From assembly GCA_954871525.1 (NCBI GenBank), contig OX940871.1, positions 20,397,086 through 20,461,085 on the forward strand: a stretch of 64,000 nucleotides of DNA, read 5' to 3'. A model generated the notes under the pieces. It saw only the letters and a program-made list of their open reading frames with translations. It was not told where the DNA came from and did no database searches. This stretch comes from Parietaria judaica. Lineage: Eukaryota > Streptophyta > Magnoliopsida > Rosales > Urticaceae. Both the position numbers and the translations under genes were made by a program. Each line of letters opens with the position of its first letter. The stretch's first letter is position 1. Shown here piece after piece: positions 48,249-60,014 of this stretch.

Positions 48249-51200
48249 TCGTACATACAATACTTTTACATTAAACTATATGATGGTTTTGAATAATGAA
48301 TCAATTAAATTAATTAATCATGATGTTCATATTTATCATTTATGTTTGTTCTACATCAAGGACCTAACTGAAAGTGAAATGAGATATTAAATCCGTACTT
48401 GTCTTTTGAAATAATAAGATAGGTAGGAAGACAAACAAGAGTTGAAAGTTGAACGTATTAATTATACTTTTTTTAGTCTTGAATTGAATCCGACTATCAT
48501 TTTAGCGCTATTACGTGCCCATACTATTATCATTTCGTAGTTTTATTTTCTTTTCTTTTTTAGATTATAAATTTAAAACTTATTGTATGATTGTATTATC
48601 ACTCGTTGTTTAATTGTGTATTTCCTAGTTTTAGAGTCATTCATGTTAGTTTCAGTGTATAATTATGATATCACTCGTTGTTTAATTGTGTGTTAAAAAA
48701 AGGTATTGAAACGATGTCGGTCATTTTTTCGGAGGTATGCGAATTTGATCATATTTCTCTAAACACAACAAAAATGAATTTTTTTTTTCCGTATATATGT
48801 TTAACCCTTCAGTTTGAGAAAATAGCGGACATAACAAATCTACTTTGACGGAGAGAACTTGTTATATGTTTTTAAATTAGAGGACTTGTTATAACTTTAT
48901 TTAATTGACGGAGAGGCCAAATCAACATTAAAATCATAAAAGATAAGCCATTTGTATTATTTACGAAAGAAGAGATCAAATTCACGCATCTCTCGTAAAA
49001 CATGGACGAAATAGTACATCAAATAAAAGTATATAATCTTTGTCATAGATCAGCATGGAATACTGTCTATAAAGAGTAGACTGGGATACTATTCAAATAT
49101 ATAAATGTTTATGAATTGACTAATTAAAAGGCACATTATATACATAAATTGATATTTGAAAACCCTAATAATAAATGAACTTTGTAAAGAATCTCAACTT
49201 GGTAAGTGAGATGAGACCAAATACAAAACATACAAATCACTCAAGGATGTCTTAATTAAAGATCACACAATATCTTTGAAATTTACAATCTCAAGGTTCT
49301 CTCTATTGGAGTCACTTTCAATCGGTCAAATATTCAAACTCCATAAGTCCATCAAAATTCAAAAGACGCTTTGAGTATATGCATTGTTTAATGAATTATT
49401 GGGAAAGCTATCTTTTTTTTTTGTTTGGAAAATATATCTTTTAAATTTAATTTGATGATTCACTCTTCATTTTTATGTTTTCTTATCAATTTAAAATATA
49501 ATTTCATTAAAGGTACGTAAAAGTAAAACCATAAAATTATAAATAAAAAGGGATATTATTTAGGTTTATAAAAAAATAAAATGATAAGAAATTAGAAAAA
49601 GTGAAGGGTTAATTTAGAAACCATAAAATTATTATTATTATCTTTAATATCGGTTATTATATACGTACGCACTATTACTATAGCATAGCAACATATCGAT
49701 AAAGTAATTAAAGTGGCTTTTATTAGTTTTTATTTCCGTGATGTCCGTACGTCATGTCGTACACGACGACCTAACTCACCGACGACCCACTATTAATATT
49801 TATTTAATGCTGATTTTCTCCTTTGGAAATGCCCAAAGGACCAACCAAACATTTCTTTTCAAAATAAATAAATAAATTGAAAAGGACTTTGCCGTATTAG
49901 ATATTCCATTTCATGTCTCCTAATAACTACAATCTCCCATTTACTCTCTCTCCTAGTCTAACCCCATTAACATTTACTCCTTTACAAAACTATATATTAT
50001 ATCTCTTTTGTTTTATACCATACTTGTGTTTGTGTTATGTGGTTATTATATGCGGATTATTCGGAATTCGGATTATCTATAGTTCCGTCTTTTCTAGCAA
50101 AAATTTTGTAGGACGGGCGCATTAGAAATGATTTTTCCATTTGTCTGACATTTCTACTTAGAATGACGTGATTCGGGTTGCCCGTCTCAAGGAGATACAC
50201 GGAGCAGAGGAAACTCGCCCTCAATTATATTTATACTAGTGTCGGGCACTATTTTTTATTTTTTTTCATTTTCTTGATGACGATATTTGTGAAAGAGAAT
50301 ATCTCCCATTTTTAGTTCTATATGTGACCAAACACTTATATTATTTTATATACTTTAATCCCGAGTTTCATGTTCTATTTCTGTTTCGTTGAGATTTTGA
50401 TATTTGCACTCCGAAATTCCGAGCATAATTCCTTTCAAGGCAAGCAAGCCTAGATTTTTGCTTCATAATTTTTTAGATGTTAACTTCGCTAAAATTACGA
50501 TCTTTTCTTTGAGTTAACATCGAAAATTTAGCTTTCGAATGCGTGAGAAGTATATTCTCTTTAAATAATTATTTTTAGGACGCTTATGTCCTTCATAAGT
50601 AGGTAACTTTTGATACCACCAATTTTCTTCACGCCTTAATTAATATAATGAAGTATGAATATACAAATCTAGATCTATATATTATGATAGATTATTTATA
50701 TAAAGAGTGATGACTCGTACATTAAAGTACTATTGGTCTAAGTCATGACCTAAAATTCAATGCCACCGTACGATATGTATGACCCACCATTTGTAAGGAA
50801 TGGTACTCTTCTTGCGTCTTGATGACACCATTAAATTAAATAAAGAAAATCAATAAATGAAGATAAGATTTTTCCTTTTCGACGATTTTTCAAGTATTAT
50901 ATCTTTATATGTATAAGCATGTCATATATCATATATGTATATGTATTGGTTTCTCGTCACTTTCTTCTTGCTTTCATATAGCAGTACTAATTAATAGGCT
51001 CAATAATTAGAAGCTGTGCTCACTCTTCACTTACGTGCATGCCATGAACATGAATTATAATATTATATGTACATTTTATAGTTTTGTGTGTATACGTAGA
51101 AAGTGACTACTCAGTTATTTGTATGTACATCATTTATGTACATGATGAACGTATACCAATTACTAGTTACTCCATTCAGATTTATTAAAGTATTTTATTT

Positions 51201-51261
51201 ATGATTGAAGAATATGTACCGTGCTCATAAAAAACGTATCAAAGTTAACAAAGAAAGTTAA
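48249..51261. other. AT-rich gene desert
   Basis: No gene is supported. TATCACTCGTTGTTTAATTG occurs twice, near 48597 and 48669, as a short direct repeat. Bases 49735-49800 have a GC-richer patch with CGTAC/GTACG words. Nothing else was recognised. Confidence 0.5.
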
Positions 51262-51270
51262 TTATCTTTA

Positions 51271-52786
51271 GGGTTATTACCGGCATATATTCCTGTTCTT
51301 TTGCAAACATGCGACTTATGTTTCTGTTTTTTTTTTTCGTGGCATATATTCCATAAGTCTTAAAATGTACTCAAAGTCAAACTCCGTTAACACTTCCGTC
51401 TATGCTGTTAGTTTTTGCGATGGGTCACGTCCTTAAGATTGACATATGTTCCCGTTCTTTTGCAAATATCCGACTTATGTTCCTGTTCTTTTTTTGTTTA
51501 GCGGCATATATTCCATAAGTCTTAAAACATACTCAAATTCAACCTCTGTTTCTATATCCGTTTGTTTTTGCCACGTGTCATGTACACCTCGACAAACTTC
51601 ATCATCTTCACTGATTTGTTCGAGCAGAGCCCGAGTTTCACAGCCTTGCAACGCTAGGTATATTTTCTAGAGATGATAAAATATGAGAAATAAATTATAA
51701 AAAAATGGTAGCGAGTAAATTCAAAATACATATCGATGTGTTATTGAATTTGACGAGCATCTGCTTATCTCTTTTGTCCAAAAATTGTTCTTAATATCCT
51801 GTAAATTGAAAACATTAGTGATTCCCGAGACGTGTTGGAATCTCTCCTTAAATCTTGATTCACCTCATATATGTGCTTGAGTTTCTTTAGGCAATTAGCT
51901 TTCCAGGATATAATCGGTCAACCCCAAACTTCGTAACATTTCAAAGTTCGCTAGCGAACAAAGAATCATTGAACTCCGTTACCCAAAGACTCACAACATA
52001 AAACAATGGGAAACTCTAAAAAATTAAAATTACAGAGTGAAAAATTAATGGGAAGCAAACTCATATTATCTAGATAACTTTCGATACTTCGTTTTGAAGA
52101 AAGCGTTCAACTCGGGTATTCAACGTTTCGACCCACTTGACGCTATCTCAATTTTATTTTCATTGCAATATTTTCCAACACTTCGGCGACATAGTGATCC
52201 CAACCTATGTCCACTAGAACCTCCTTTATGTCTTTACTGCTTCTGTCCAATGCCAATTCTCCTCGACACCGAACCCTCCCACGACGGAAGCTTGTGGGTG
52301 TCAGTGAGAACCGTGGTTTTGTGACAATTCGATTGGTTGATGCTTTGGTTAGGGTTGATAATTAAGGATTTGAGAGCTTGTTAGAAGGGTCCACGGCGAA
52401 AGAGGATTTCTGGATTAAAAAGGAAGATCGATTCTACATTGATGAGAGAATGAAAATTTAAAAAACAATGAGTAATTTTACTGCTTAAAAATAATTAGTA
52501 TCATCTAAAAATGGTACTTTTATCGTCTAAAAAAATATTATGAAGAAATTTTAAAAAAAAAATCGTTAATAGAAAGAGCGGGAACATAAGTAGGATATTT
52601 GCAAAAGAACGAGAACATATGCCGGTATTAAGGGTGTGACAAACTAACGAACATAGACGGAAGTGTTAACGGAGGTTGACTTTGAGTACGTTTTAAGACT
52701 TATGGAAGATATGCCGTGGAAAAAAAAGAACGGGAACATAAGTCGGATGTTTGCAAAAGAACAGGAACATATGCCGGTAATAACCC
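51271..52786. mobile_element. MULE-like non-autonomous element, 1.5 kb, with 9-bp target duplication
   Basis: Ends GGGTTATTACCGGCATAT and its reverse complement ATATGCCGGTAATAACCC are flanked by TTATCTTTA on both sides (51262-51270 and 52787-52795), a perfect 9-bp duplication typical of Mutator-like elements. Each terminal region contains a second, partly diverged copy of the end sequence (GTTCCCGTTCTTTTGCAAAT near 51448; ATTTGCAAAAGAACGAGAAC near 52597), so the ends are internally duplicated. There is no transposase. The middle, about 51570-52440, differs in composition and may be captured host DNA. Confidence 0.9.
52105..52330 (-). pseudogene. Possible captured gene fragment inside the MULE-like element
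   Basis: On the minus strand about 70 codons are open, reading ...TKPRFSLTPTSFRRGRVR... and later KDIKEVLVDIGWDHYVAE before a stop. The codons look more protein-like than the AT-rich surroundings. I do not recognise the family. If host exons match, the element is a Pack-MULE. The opposite strand is open for 76 codons as well, so the assignment is uncertain. Confidence 0.3.
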
Positions 52787-52795
52787 TTATCTTTA

Positions 52796-54683
52796 TTTTA
52801 AACTAACAAATACAATTAAATACTTAATAAACTTTAACTTAAACAAACATTTACAATATACACGTATCCAATATAAACATGACTAAATCTTTGATATAAT
52901 CTCAAAATTTATTGAAGTTTGTATATACATTTTTATATAAATGCTCGAAGTTTTTACTTTATTTACTATTTCTGTATGGAATGTGATATCATTGAATTTA
53001 TATATCTCATGACTCTCTTTAGTCAGATTTTATGGCATTGTGTTTAATTATCATCAGGATTTGTGTATCATCAATCAATGAAGACAATCAACCAATTCAT
53101 AGTCATAGAAGAAGAACGGGGCGTTCGTTGCTGGTTGACGCTGCATAGAGTATTGCAAGAATCAAAGTTTCAAGAGTTTGGCGTAAAAGTTATTATTCTA
53201 ACCTTAATTAAGAGGCTTTGCAAATGAAATTTAGTCATTTTGATACATAGTTATTCATATTATAAATTTTTGATCGATGATTAATCTGAATGAGTGGCCA
53301 CAGATGAGTTACCAAAAAATTTTTAAAACTGCCTTTTCTTTTGCTCCTATAATACTTATTTATATTATTATTGTACTCTTATAAACATCCGTACCTGATA
53401 TTACAGTACAAACGAATACATTACATACATGTATAATAATGAAAATATGGGAGAGATATTTGTAGTGTAATGCCACACGCCCATATCCTGATTGATCGAT
53501 AAGATCAACACATGATCTACCGATATCATGGGAAACCTAGTCAACAAGAATGGGTACTTATTTTTTTTTTTTTTTTTTTCACGCCTTTATACAATATGTT
53601 GAACCATACTATGCATCATTAGAAATGAAATATATGTGGTTCAAAAAAAGAAAAAAAAAAGAAATATATGTATATATATATATATATATATAACATTGTA
53701 TTGTTTTATGGGAATATGTATACGATTTAAAGGGTTTAATTTGGCTATTGAATATCGTAATTTAATTAGTCTTCAGACTCTGAACTTCTTTTGACGTTTG
53801 ATTCGAATTAATAATTCTGTTTAGGTTAGGTTGGACTTGATGAGAGGAGAAAAATATGACTTATGTCAATATGTTTACATTTATTAATTAAATTAATCAA
53901 GGACTTTACATATATAACTTAGGACTTATGGGTTAATGATGACGTAATATATAGTCCCGTTGAAAAGATTAATAATGAAAGATGAGCAAAAGTATATTCG
54001 AATAGGGGAAGTATATTATTTGTAAAAGAATATCCTCTAAGTATAATTAATGTTACAAATATACTACTATTTTTTTTAATTATTAATTTTACGGAAAAAT
54101 CTTAAACTTAAATCTTTAAATCACTTTTTTTTTTTCTCTTGATCTCAACGTGTTCCTCCCTCACCATCACCGAGCTTTATCGGATTGCATCCTATCGTTG
54201 TCTGCTCGTTACATTCTGTACTAAGATAAAGCTAAGTAAGAGTATTATTTTTTTACAATATATATATAAAAGGTAAATATACTAATACAATGTAAGATTT
54301 CATTTTCTTTTATTAGAATATCAAAAGATGAGGATCATTTCCCATTTTGCTTAATTCCATGGGGGTAAATGTTAAGTAATATAAGATGAACAAGTTAAAG
54401 TTTATTACTTGTCAATATATGCAATTTAATGTGTGACTATATATGTAGAAGATATTAATTGGATTTCATTTAGTTTTACTCGAATGCAACATCGTAACCA
54501 ACTCATATCGTTTAATTTATTTTATTAAAAGAAATAATACTCGATAAGCTCACTATTGAATCTTATTAAAATTTGTCGTCGAGGCGATTGATTGTCTAGC
54601 GTGACCTCACCATCATAGAAAACATTCAATACTTATTTAGTAAGTTTTTTTTTTTTTTTTTTGTATATATATATATATATATT

Positions 54684-54746
<63 letters not shown>

Positions 54747-56060
54747 TCGTAATTCGGTTCTTCATGGTTTAACAAATAATTCTTTTTATTCAAATTTATT
54801 GTTGTTATTCCAATGTCATTCTGATCTAATCATGTGTTTTAATGTTTTTCATTTCTGAAAAAATAAAGGAAATTACGCAAAAATAACTCATTTACTCGAC
54901 TTATGCGCATGCTTTTATTTATTTACCTTTTAGTGGACTATTAATATAATTTTCCGAAGGATTAAGGGTACCAATATGTGGTTGAGAGCTACTGTTTATA
55001 CTTATTTATTTATTTGATCTATCATTGCTATATATATTTTTTAGAATTATTGAGTGAAGATAATATTATTGACAAAGAAATCCACTTAAGGCAACAAATC
55101 ATATCGATATGATGATAGAATGAAAATAGGATGTTAGACCATAGTGCTTTTTCCACGATTTGTTTTGTCTTTTACTCTCACACCAACTATTGTAATTACT
55201 CTCCAACTACCATCCTTTGATTGTATTTCTTAATTTGTTTAGAACTATCAACAATATATATATTTTTTTTACTAATCTCTAATTATAAAATTAATGTCGT
55301 GTTAAATATATACACGCATAGGACCGACCCAGGATACAAATGTCGAGAGAAACGTAAAATATATGCACACACAAGACGGAGTTATGATACAAATTTATAA
55401 GAGGGCTAAATAATACCGAGATTGAACTAAGAGTACAAAAAATAAAATAAAGTTTAAAAGTAGGAGTGCGAAATCGAAAACATGGAGGGGTTTGCAATTT
55501 CTTTCTAAGTTGCTCGAGGTCCGCCCTGCACATACATGTAGATTTAATATTTTCTTTATTTTTCATTGTAGGTAAAATTTATGTTATTTTTTTGAAATAT
55601 GATTATTGAGGTTAAAAATTTAAAATGTATTAGGTTAACGTAATTATTAGCATTTAGTCCTTAATACTAATAATAATTATTGATAGCTTAATATGAATTT
55701 GTTGTTGGAATGTTACCAATCATGATGTAACTATATGATATGATATTAGATTATGTGTAGATAAGTTATTGCAAGGCACTGCATGGAAATGGAATTCCCA
55801 CAAATAATTAACACAATTAATTAACAAAATAAAAGACTTTTATTTATTTTTATTATTTTGTAGGTTTTCGGTTTGTGGATGCTTTGTTGGACACACGTCA
55901 ACAAGTTGTGCAGTCAAAGAAAGCAATGAGAAAAATATTAAATGAAAATATGTAAATAAGCTTATATTTGATTTGGATATTTATTATGACTTATGAGTGT
56001 GTCGTTGAAGGAGAAACTGGGTACTCAAACCGTACAATACATGACAACATACTAGATTTT
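52796..56060. other. AT-rich gene desert
   Basis: No gene is supported. A long (TA)n run grading into (GA)n lies at about 54664-54746, and long poly-T tracts at about 53560-53578 and 54642-54662. Confidence 0.55.
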
Positions 56061-58791
56061 TTTTTTTAATATAAAACAAGTTTTTGCACTTTGCTCCTTG
56101 AATTTTGATTTTGAGCATTTATGCCCCTTGATACTTTAAAAAGTAGCAAATCACCCTTATAACTACAATGAAAAAATGTTACTTATACGCATCAACGTAG
56201 GTATTTTTATCAATTTTTGCCAAACCAAAACAAAACACCAAATTATGCTTTATTGCGATTTAATCTGGTATTTAAATTCTTAAAATACTCTCTCGTGTAA
56301 TATGCCAAAATTAATATTTTGGTGATTTTTTTGTGTGTATGAGGCTATTTTTTAAAACAAATATCAGATTCGCCAAAAAAAATAATTTACTGAGAGAAAT
56401 TGCAATGGACGAAATTAAGTGGGCATTTGTGCGAATCACTCTTTTTCTATTATTATAATTAATATATTATTATCATTATTATTATTATTAAAAAAACTGA
56501 AATTTAAAATCCAACTAATAGTTACCATACTCATTGGCCCACTATTTCCGTATTTGCTAAGTGGGCTTTGTACAAAGTGGCCAGGCCTTGTCACAAACAA
56601 GTTTCCTATCTGTTTCGCCGAAAAATAAAAAAATAAAAATCTATTAAAAAAAACAGACAAACAAAAACATAAATAAACTAATATTATAATAAATAAATTG
56701 TTGATTTCTATTGAAAGAATAACATTTGTAGCTACATTGTTTAAAATTTATGTCATTAAGTATCAATAGTCAGTCATTCATAAAATTGAAGTTCTACTAA
56801 ATAATTTTAATAATATTTGGGGCAGAAACACCCGCAACCGCAATATAAGTAAAACACATCAGGATGATTTTGAAGCACTAAAATATACTTACACGTTGTA
56901 AATTGATTAAATTAGAAAAATACACCACAGAGAAAGAAAAAAAAGAAGAAGAAGAAATGCAATATGTCGCCACTCCACCTGTTTTATAGGTATTTTTACC
57001 ACTAATATTTTTAAAATTTATACTTATTAAAGCATATGTAATGTAGTTATACAATATTTATTGGTCCTCACAATTTTGATGAGTCTAAAGTAATTAGACA
57101 TTGGCTCTCCTGACAAATTTATGGTAAATTATTGAGCTCTTATTCCTCTGCAAGATCATAAAAGGTTTTTTTGTCTGACAACAAAATGAAGAAAAAATAT
57201 TTTTTATTTTTTATTTTTATTTTGCATTAATTGTGATGCTAAAGTAGGTGCCTCTTCACATTTATATCAATTTGGAACTATATGGTTTGATTATTTTTTT
57301 CTTTTTTGTGGTTGGATTTGAATGAACAAATTGGGTATGAATTTTGGCACCCATGTGTCTTGACTTTTGACATTTTGCTTTCAAGGTATTATTCCTTTTT
57401 TTTTTCTTCTGCTGAATTAGGTTAGAAAAATATCATTAATGAAGGCATAGAGTATGTTTATGTGTTCAAAGCATGTCCCATACTCCCAATACACAGCTGA
57501 CAATATTAATGTTACGTTTAGGGTGAAACCGGATCCAAACCCGAGTTTTCCGAAACCCAAAGCTTGATTCGAGTTTTTGGAAACAATTTCTTGATTGCAA
57601 ACTAAAATCAGAATCCGGTATTGGGCCCGTTTGGCACATCTTAATTTAAAAAATGATTATTTTTACTTTCAGTTTAAGAAAAAATAAAAATAAAAAAACA
57701 GGTGTTTGGTAAACTATTCATAAAACAATTGTTGCTGGTAACAAAAACTGATTTTTAGTGTTTGGTAAAAAAAATTACTTAGGCTAAAAAGACTCAGATA
57801 GACTAAAAACTGTATTTTTGTTGTTAGAAAAAAACCAAAAACTATGAATCCTAGCTTTTATGACTTATGTAAAAAATCTAAAATCGCTTTTGGGTTTCTT
57901 ATAAAAATAATTTTACCAACTCGTGAAAAGCAGTTTAGTTTATTTTAAAAATAGAAAAACAATTTTTCAAGCTGAACTTAACGCATCTATCAACAAATAC
58001 AAAATAGATTTAAAAAAAAAAAAAAACTGGAAATTTGATTTCGAATTGTAAACCCGGTTTCACAAAACAAATGTACCAAAATGTACATAAGTTGGTCGCA
58101 AACCCTATGTTATAGGTATTTTACTTTCTTTCTTTTTCTTGCCTCAAACAAATTTTAAACACATATTTTTAGTGAGGATGAAAAGGAATGCAATGCCCCT
58201 GGAGATCATCTAGGAGTGACTAATTATTGTTCCCATTTTTAGGGGTAATTTGTGAGTAAACAGATTGTGTGGGTATTGAATTGAAAGCAACATTAGAACA
58301 ACTTTGCTTTGAAAAAACACAACTTTTGCCGTACAAAATTAGGTTTCTCATTCGTATGATATGAGCAAACCACGTGTACCTCGCTTTCCGATTGCCTCTT
58401 CTATTTCTTGGTCTGGTCAATTGTCAGATTTTGCTCTATAAATATATCTATCTAACCACTCATTATCATTGAAAATGACAGCCTCATTTAATTTTGAGGC
58501 CACAGAGAATGAGAGAGAACAAAAGAAAAGAGCGTTTATACATAGGCTCGGTCACTGATTTAGCCGTCTGCAAAACCAACATTAAAACTATATTTTGTAA
58601 GATTCTTAAAAAAAACCTGTAACAATTGTGCTAATTTGATATTTTGTATGTACCGCAAAAATAAATAGTATATCGTTGGAGTTTTTTCGTAAAAATATAT
58701 ACACATTATTTTAAAATTCCAAATAACATCATAGCTTGTACTGTAATTTTTCTATTTTTTTTTTATTTATTTTTTTTATTTTTTTGCGAAG
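56061..58791. other. Intergenic DNA with transposon-like debris
   Basis: Near 56080-56430 are MITE-like words (CACTTTGCTCCTTGAATTTT; AAGTGGGCATTTGTGCGAAT) without a defined end. Near 57514-58070 an outer inverted pair (GTGAAACCGGATCC / AACCCGGTTTCAC) encloses a GGGCCCGTTTGGCACATC start typical of hAT-type MITEs. I could not place a target duplication. No coding sequence is supported. Confidence 0.45.
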
Positions 58792-59016
58792 ATGGAATTT
58801 GAAAAATTATGTGAGGAATTTGAAAAAGTTGAAGAAGGTACGAGGTCTTCTTATTCAAATATTGAATTTGAGGGCTTAACAATACTTGAGGAGAGTATGC
58901 TGCATTATAAAATGACAAATAAGAGTCAAAATATGGCTAGAAATATCCCTTCTAATCTTATACATTATAACCTCGTTAAATTATTACTCGAAAAATTAAT
59001 AACCTCCAGAAAATAA
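58792..59016 (+). pseudogene. Possible transposase C-terminal fragment
   Basis: A 74-codon frame (MEFEKLCEEFEKVEEG..., ending KLLLEKLITSRK) is acidic then basic and partly helical. I do not recognise a domain in it. It lies about 75 bp before a pogo/Emigrant-type terminus in the expected orientation, so a C-terminal transposase remnant is plausible. Length and isolation rule out an intact gene. Confidence 0.35.
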
Positions 59017-59091
59017 TAGTTGTATATGATACCGACTCTAAGTAACATGATTAGATTTTACTTCGATAATATAATAATATTCTCCGGTCTC

Positions 59092-59124
59092 AACAATATT
59101 AATTTATAGAGATTTTACTGTATA
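59092..59124 (+). mobile_element. Terminus of a pogo/Emigrant-type DNA transposon
   Basis: ATTAATTTATAGAGATTTTA followed by CTGTA is the reverse complement of TACAGTAAAATCTCTATAAA, close to the Emigrant/Lemi pogo-like end CAGTAAAACCTCTATAAATT, with TA at the edge as expected for the target. No matching left end was found upstream, so the element is 5'-truncated or diverged. Confidence 0.6.
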
Positions 59125-59328
59125 TATTATATATGTAAGATATTTTTTTATACATAGTTTTTGCACAATGAGAATCCCTAAGATTAAGCTCATCCTATGG
59201 GAATCAGGGTTTTGTGCTATTATTACAGACATGTATTTATGGAAAACTATATTATTACTGTATGTTATTAGACGTATTTACGTGTTTTGTAGTTTCTTTG
59301 TAATTAGGGTTCTTGGATTTACAGGCAC

Positions 59329-59490
59329 ATGCTGAGGCTTAAGGGCTGTTATGTTTGGTTTGTGATTTTTACACTGAGCATCTCGGAGAGCGTCGAGCGC
59401 GGCTTTGCTCTCGAAGGAAGGGTGGGTCTGTGTTATTATGATCGATGTCGGAATTCATCATCCTCTTGGAAATTAAACGGAATTGTCTAA
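59329..59490 (+). CDS. Short ORF with signal-peptide-like start (doubtful)
   Basis: A 53-residue frame begins MLRLKGCYVWFVIFTLSISE, a basic start followed by a hydrophobic core, in a patch less AT-rich than its surroundings. It could be an orphan first exon of a secreted or receptor protein, given the kinase pseudogene nearby, but it lies on the opposite strand and no second exon was found. It may be chance. Confidence 0.2.
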   Translation: MLRLKGCYVWFVIFTLSISESVERGFALEGRVGLCYYDRCRNSSSSWKLNGIV

Positions 59491-59837
59491 TTTTCCCTGA
59501 GTCCTATCTCCCCTCATTGAAAAGGATTGAACTGGGATTAAACTATGTGAATGAATACTAGCTAACTCTTTCATTAATTTTTAATCTATTAAATAAACCA
59601 ATAATTGGAACCTAATGAGGCCTTTCTAAACCTTAAGAATAATAAATGACATGATTAAGTAATCTAATCTAAATAACATAATTTAACGAAAAACTCAAAA
59701 TAATTGTCTTATATCACTTAAAATCCTATCATTAACTCAAGAGAGACAATAGAAAAACCAGGGTTTGGCTAGAAAAAATAATCTCCGATTTCTGAATTTA
59801 ATCGAGAATGATAAATTCCAAAGATAAACCCGAAGGG
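59491..59837. other. AT-rich spacer
   Basis: Nothing is supported here apart from AT-rich sequence leading into the SINE. Confidence 0.5.
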
Positions 59838-60013
59838 GTTCGGGTTGGCCTAGTGGTAAGGGCGATACTTGAGATCTTGCACATTGCCGGTTCGAAACCT
59901 CCTGGATGCAACAATTGGATCCACTGGGGTTGTCTCTCTGTCGATAATGCTACGGCCTTGTGGTTATTAGTCGGGTGTACCAGGATACCACGGTTTAGAA
60001 AGAAAAAAAAGGC
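59838..60013 (+). mobile_element. tRNA-derived SINE
   Basis: The head GGGTTGGCCTAGTGGTAAGG contains a perfect A-box (TGGCCTAGTGG, 59846-59856), and GGTTCGAAACC (59889-59899) is a perfect Pol III B-box. An unrelated body follows (GGATCCACTGGGGTTGTCTC ... GTGTACCAGGATACCACGG), then an A-rich tail (AGAAAGAAAAAAAAGG). Size is about 175 bp, typical of plant SINEs. The tail ends two bases from the stop codon of the receptor-kinase pseudogene on the other strand. A target duplication could not be read. Confidence 0.82.
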
Positions 60014-60014
60014 T

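Noticed and set aside
54664..54746. (TA)n(GA)n tract as a structured element
   Set aside because: Simple microsatellite of a type common through the window.
59838..59910. Functional tRNA gene
   Set aside because: A- and B-boxes are perfect, but no acceptor or anticodon stems can be formed and a SINE body with A-rich tail follows.
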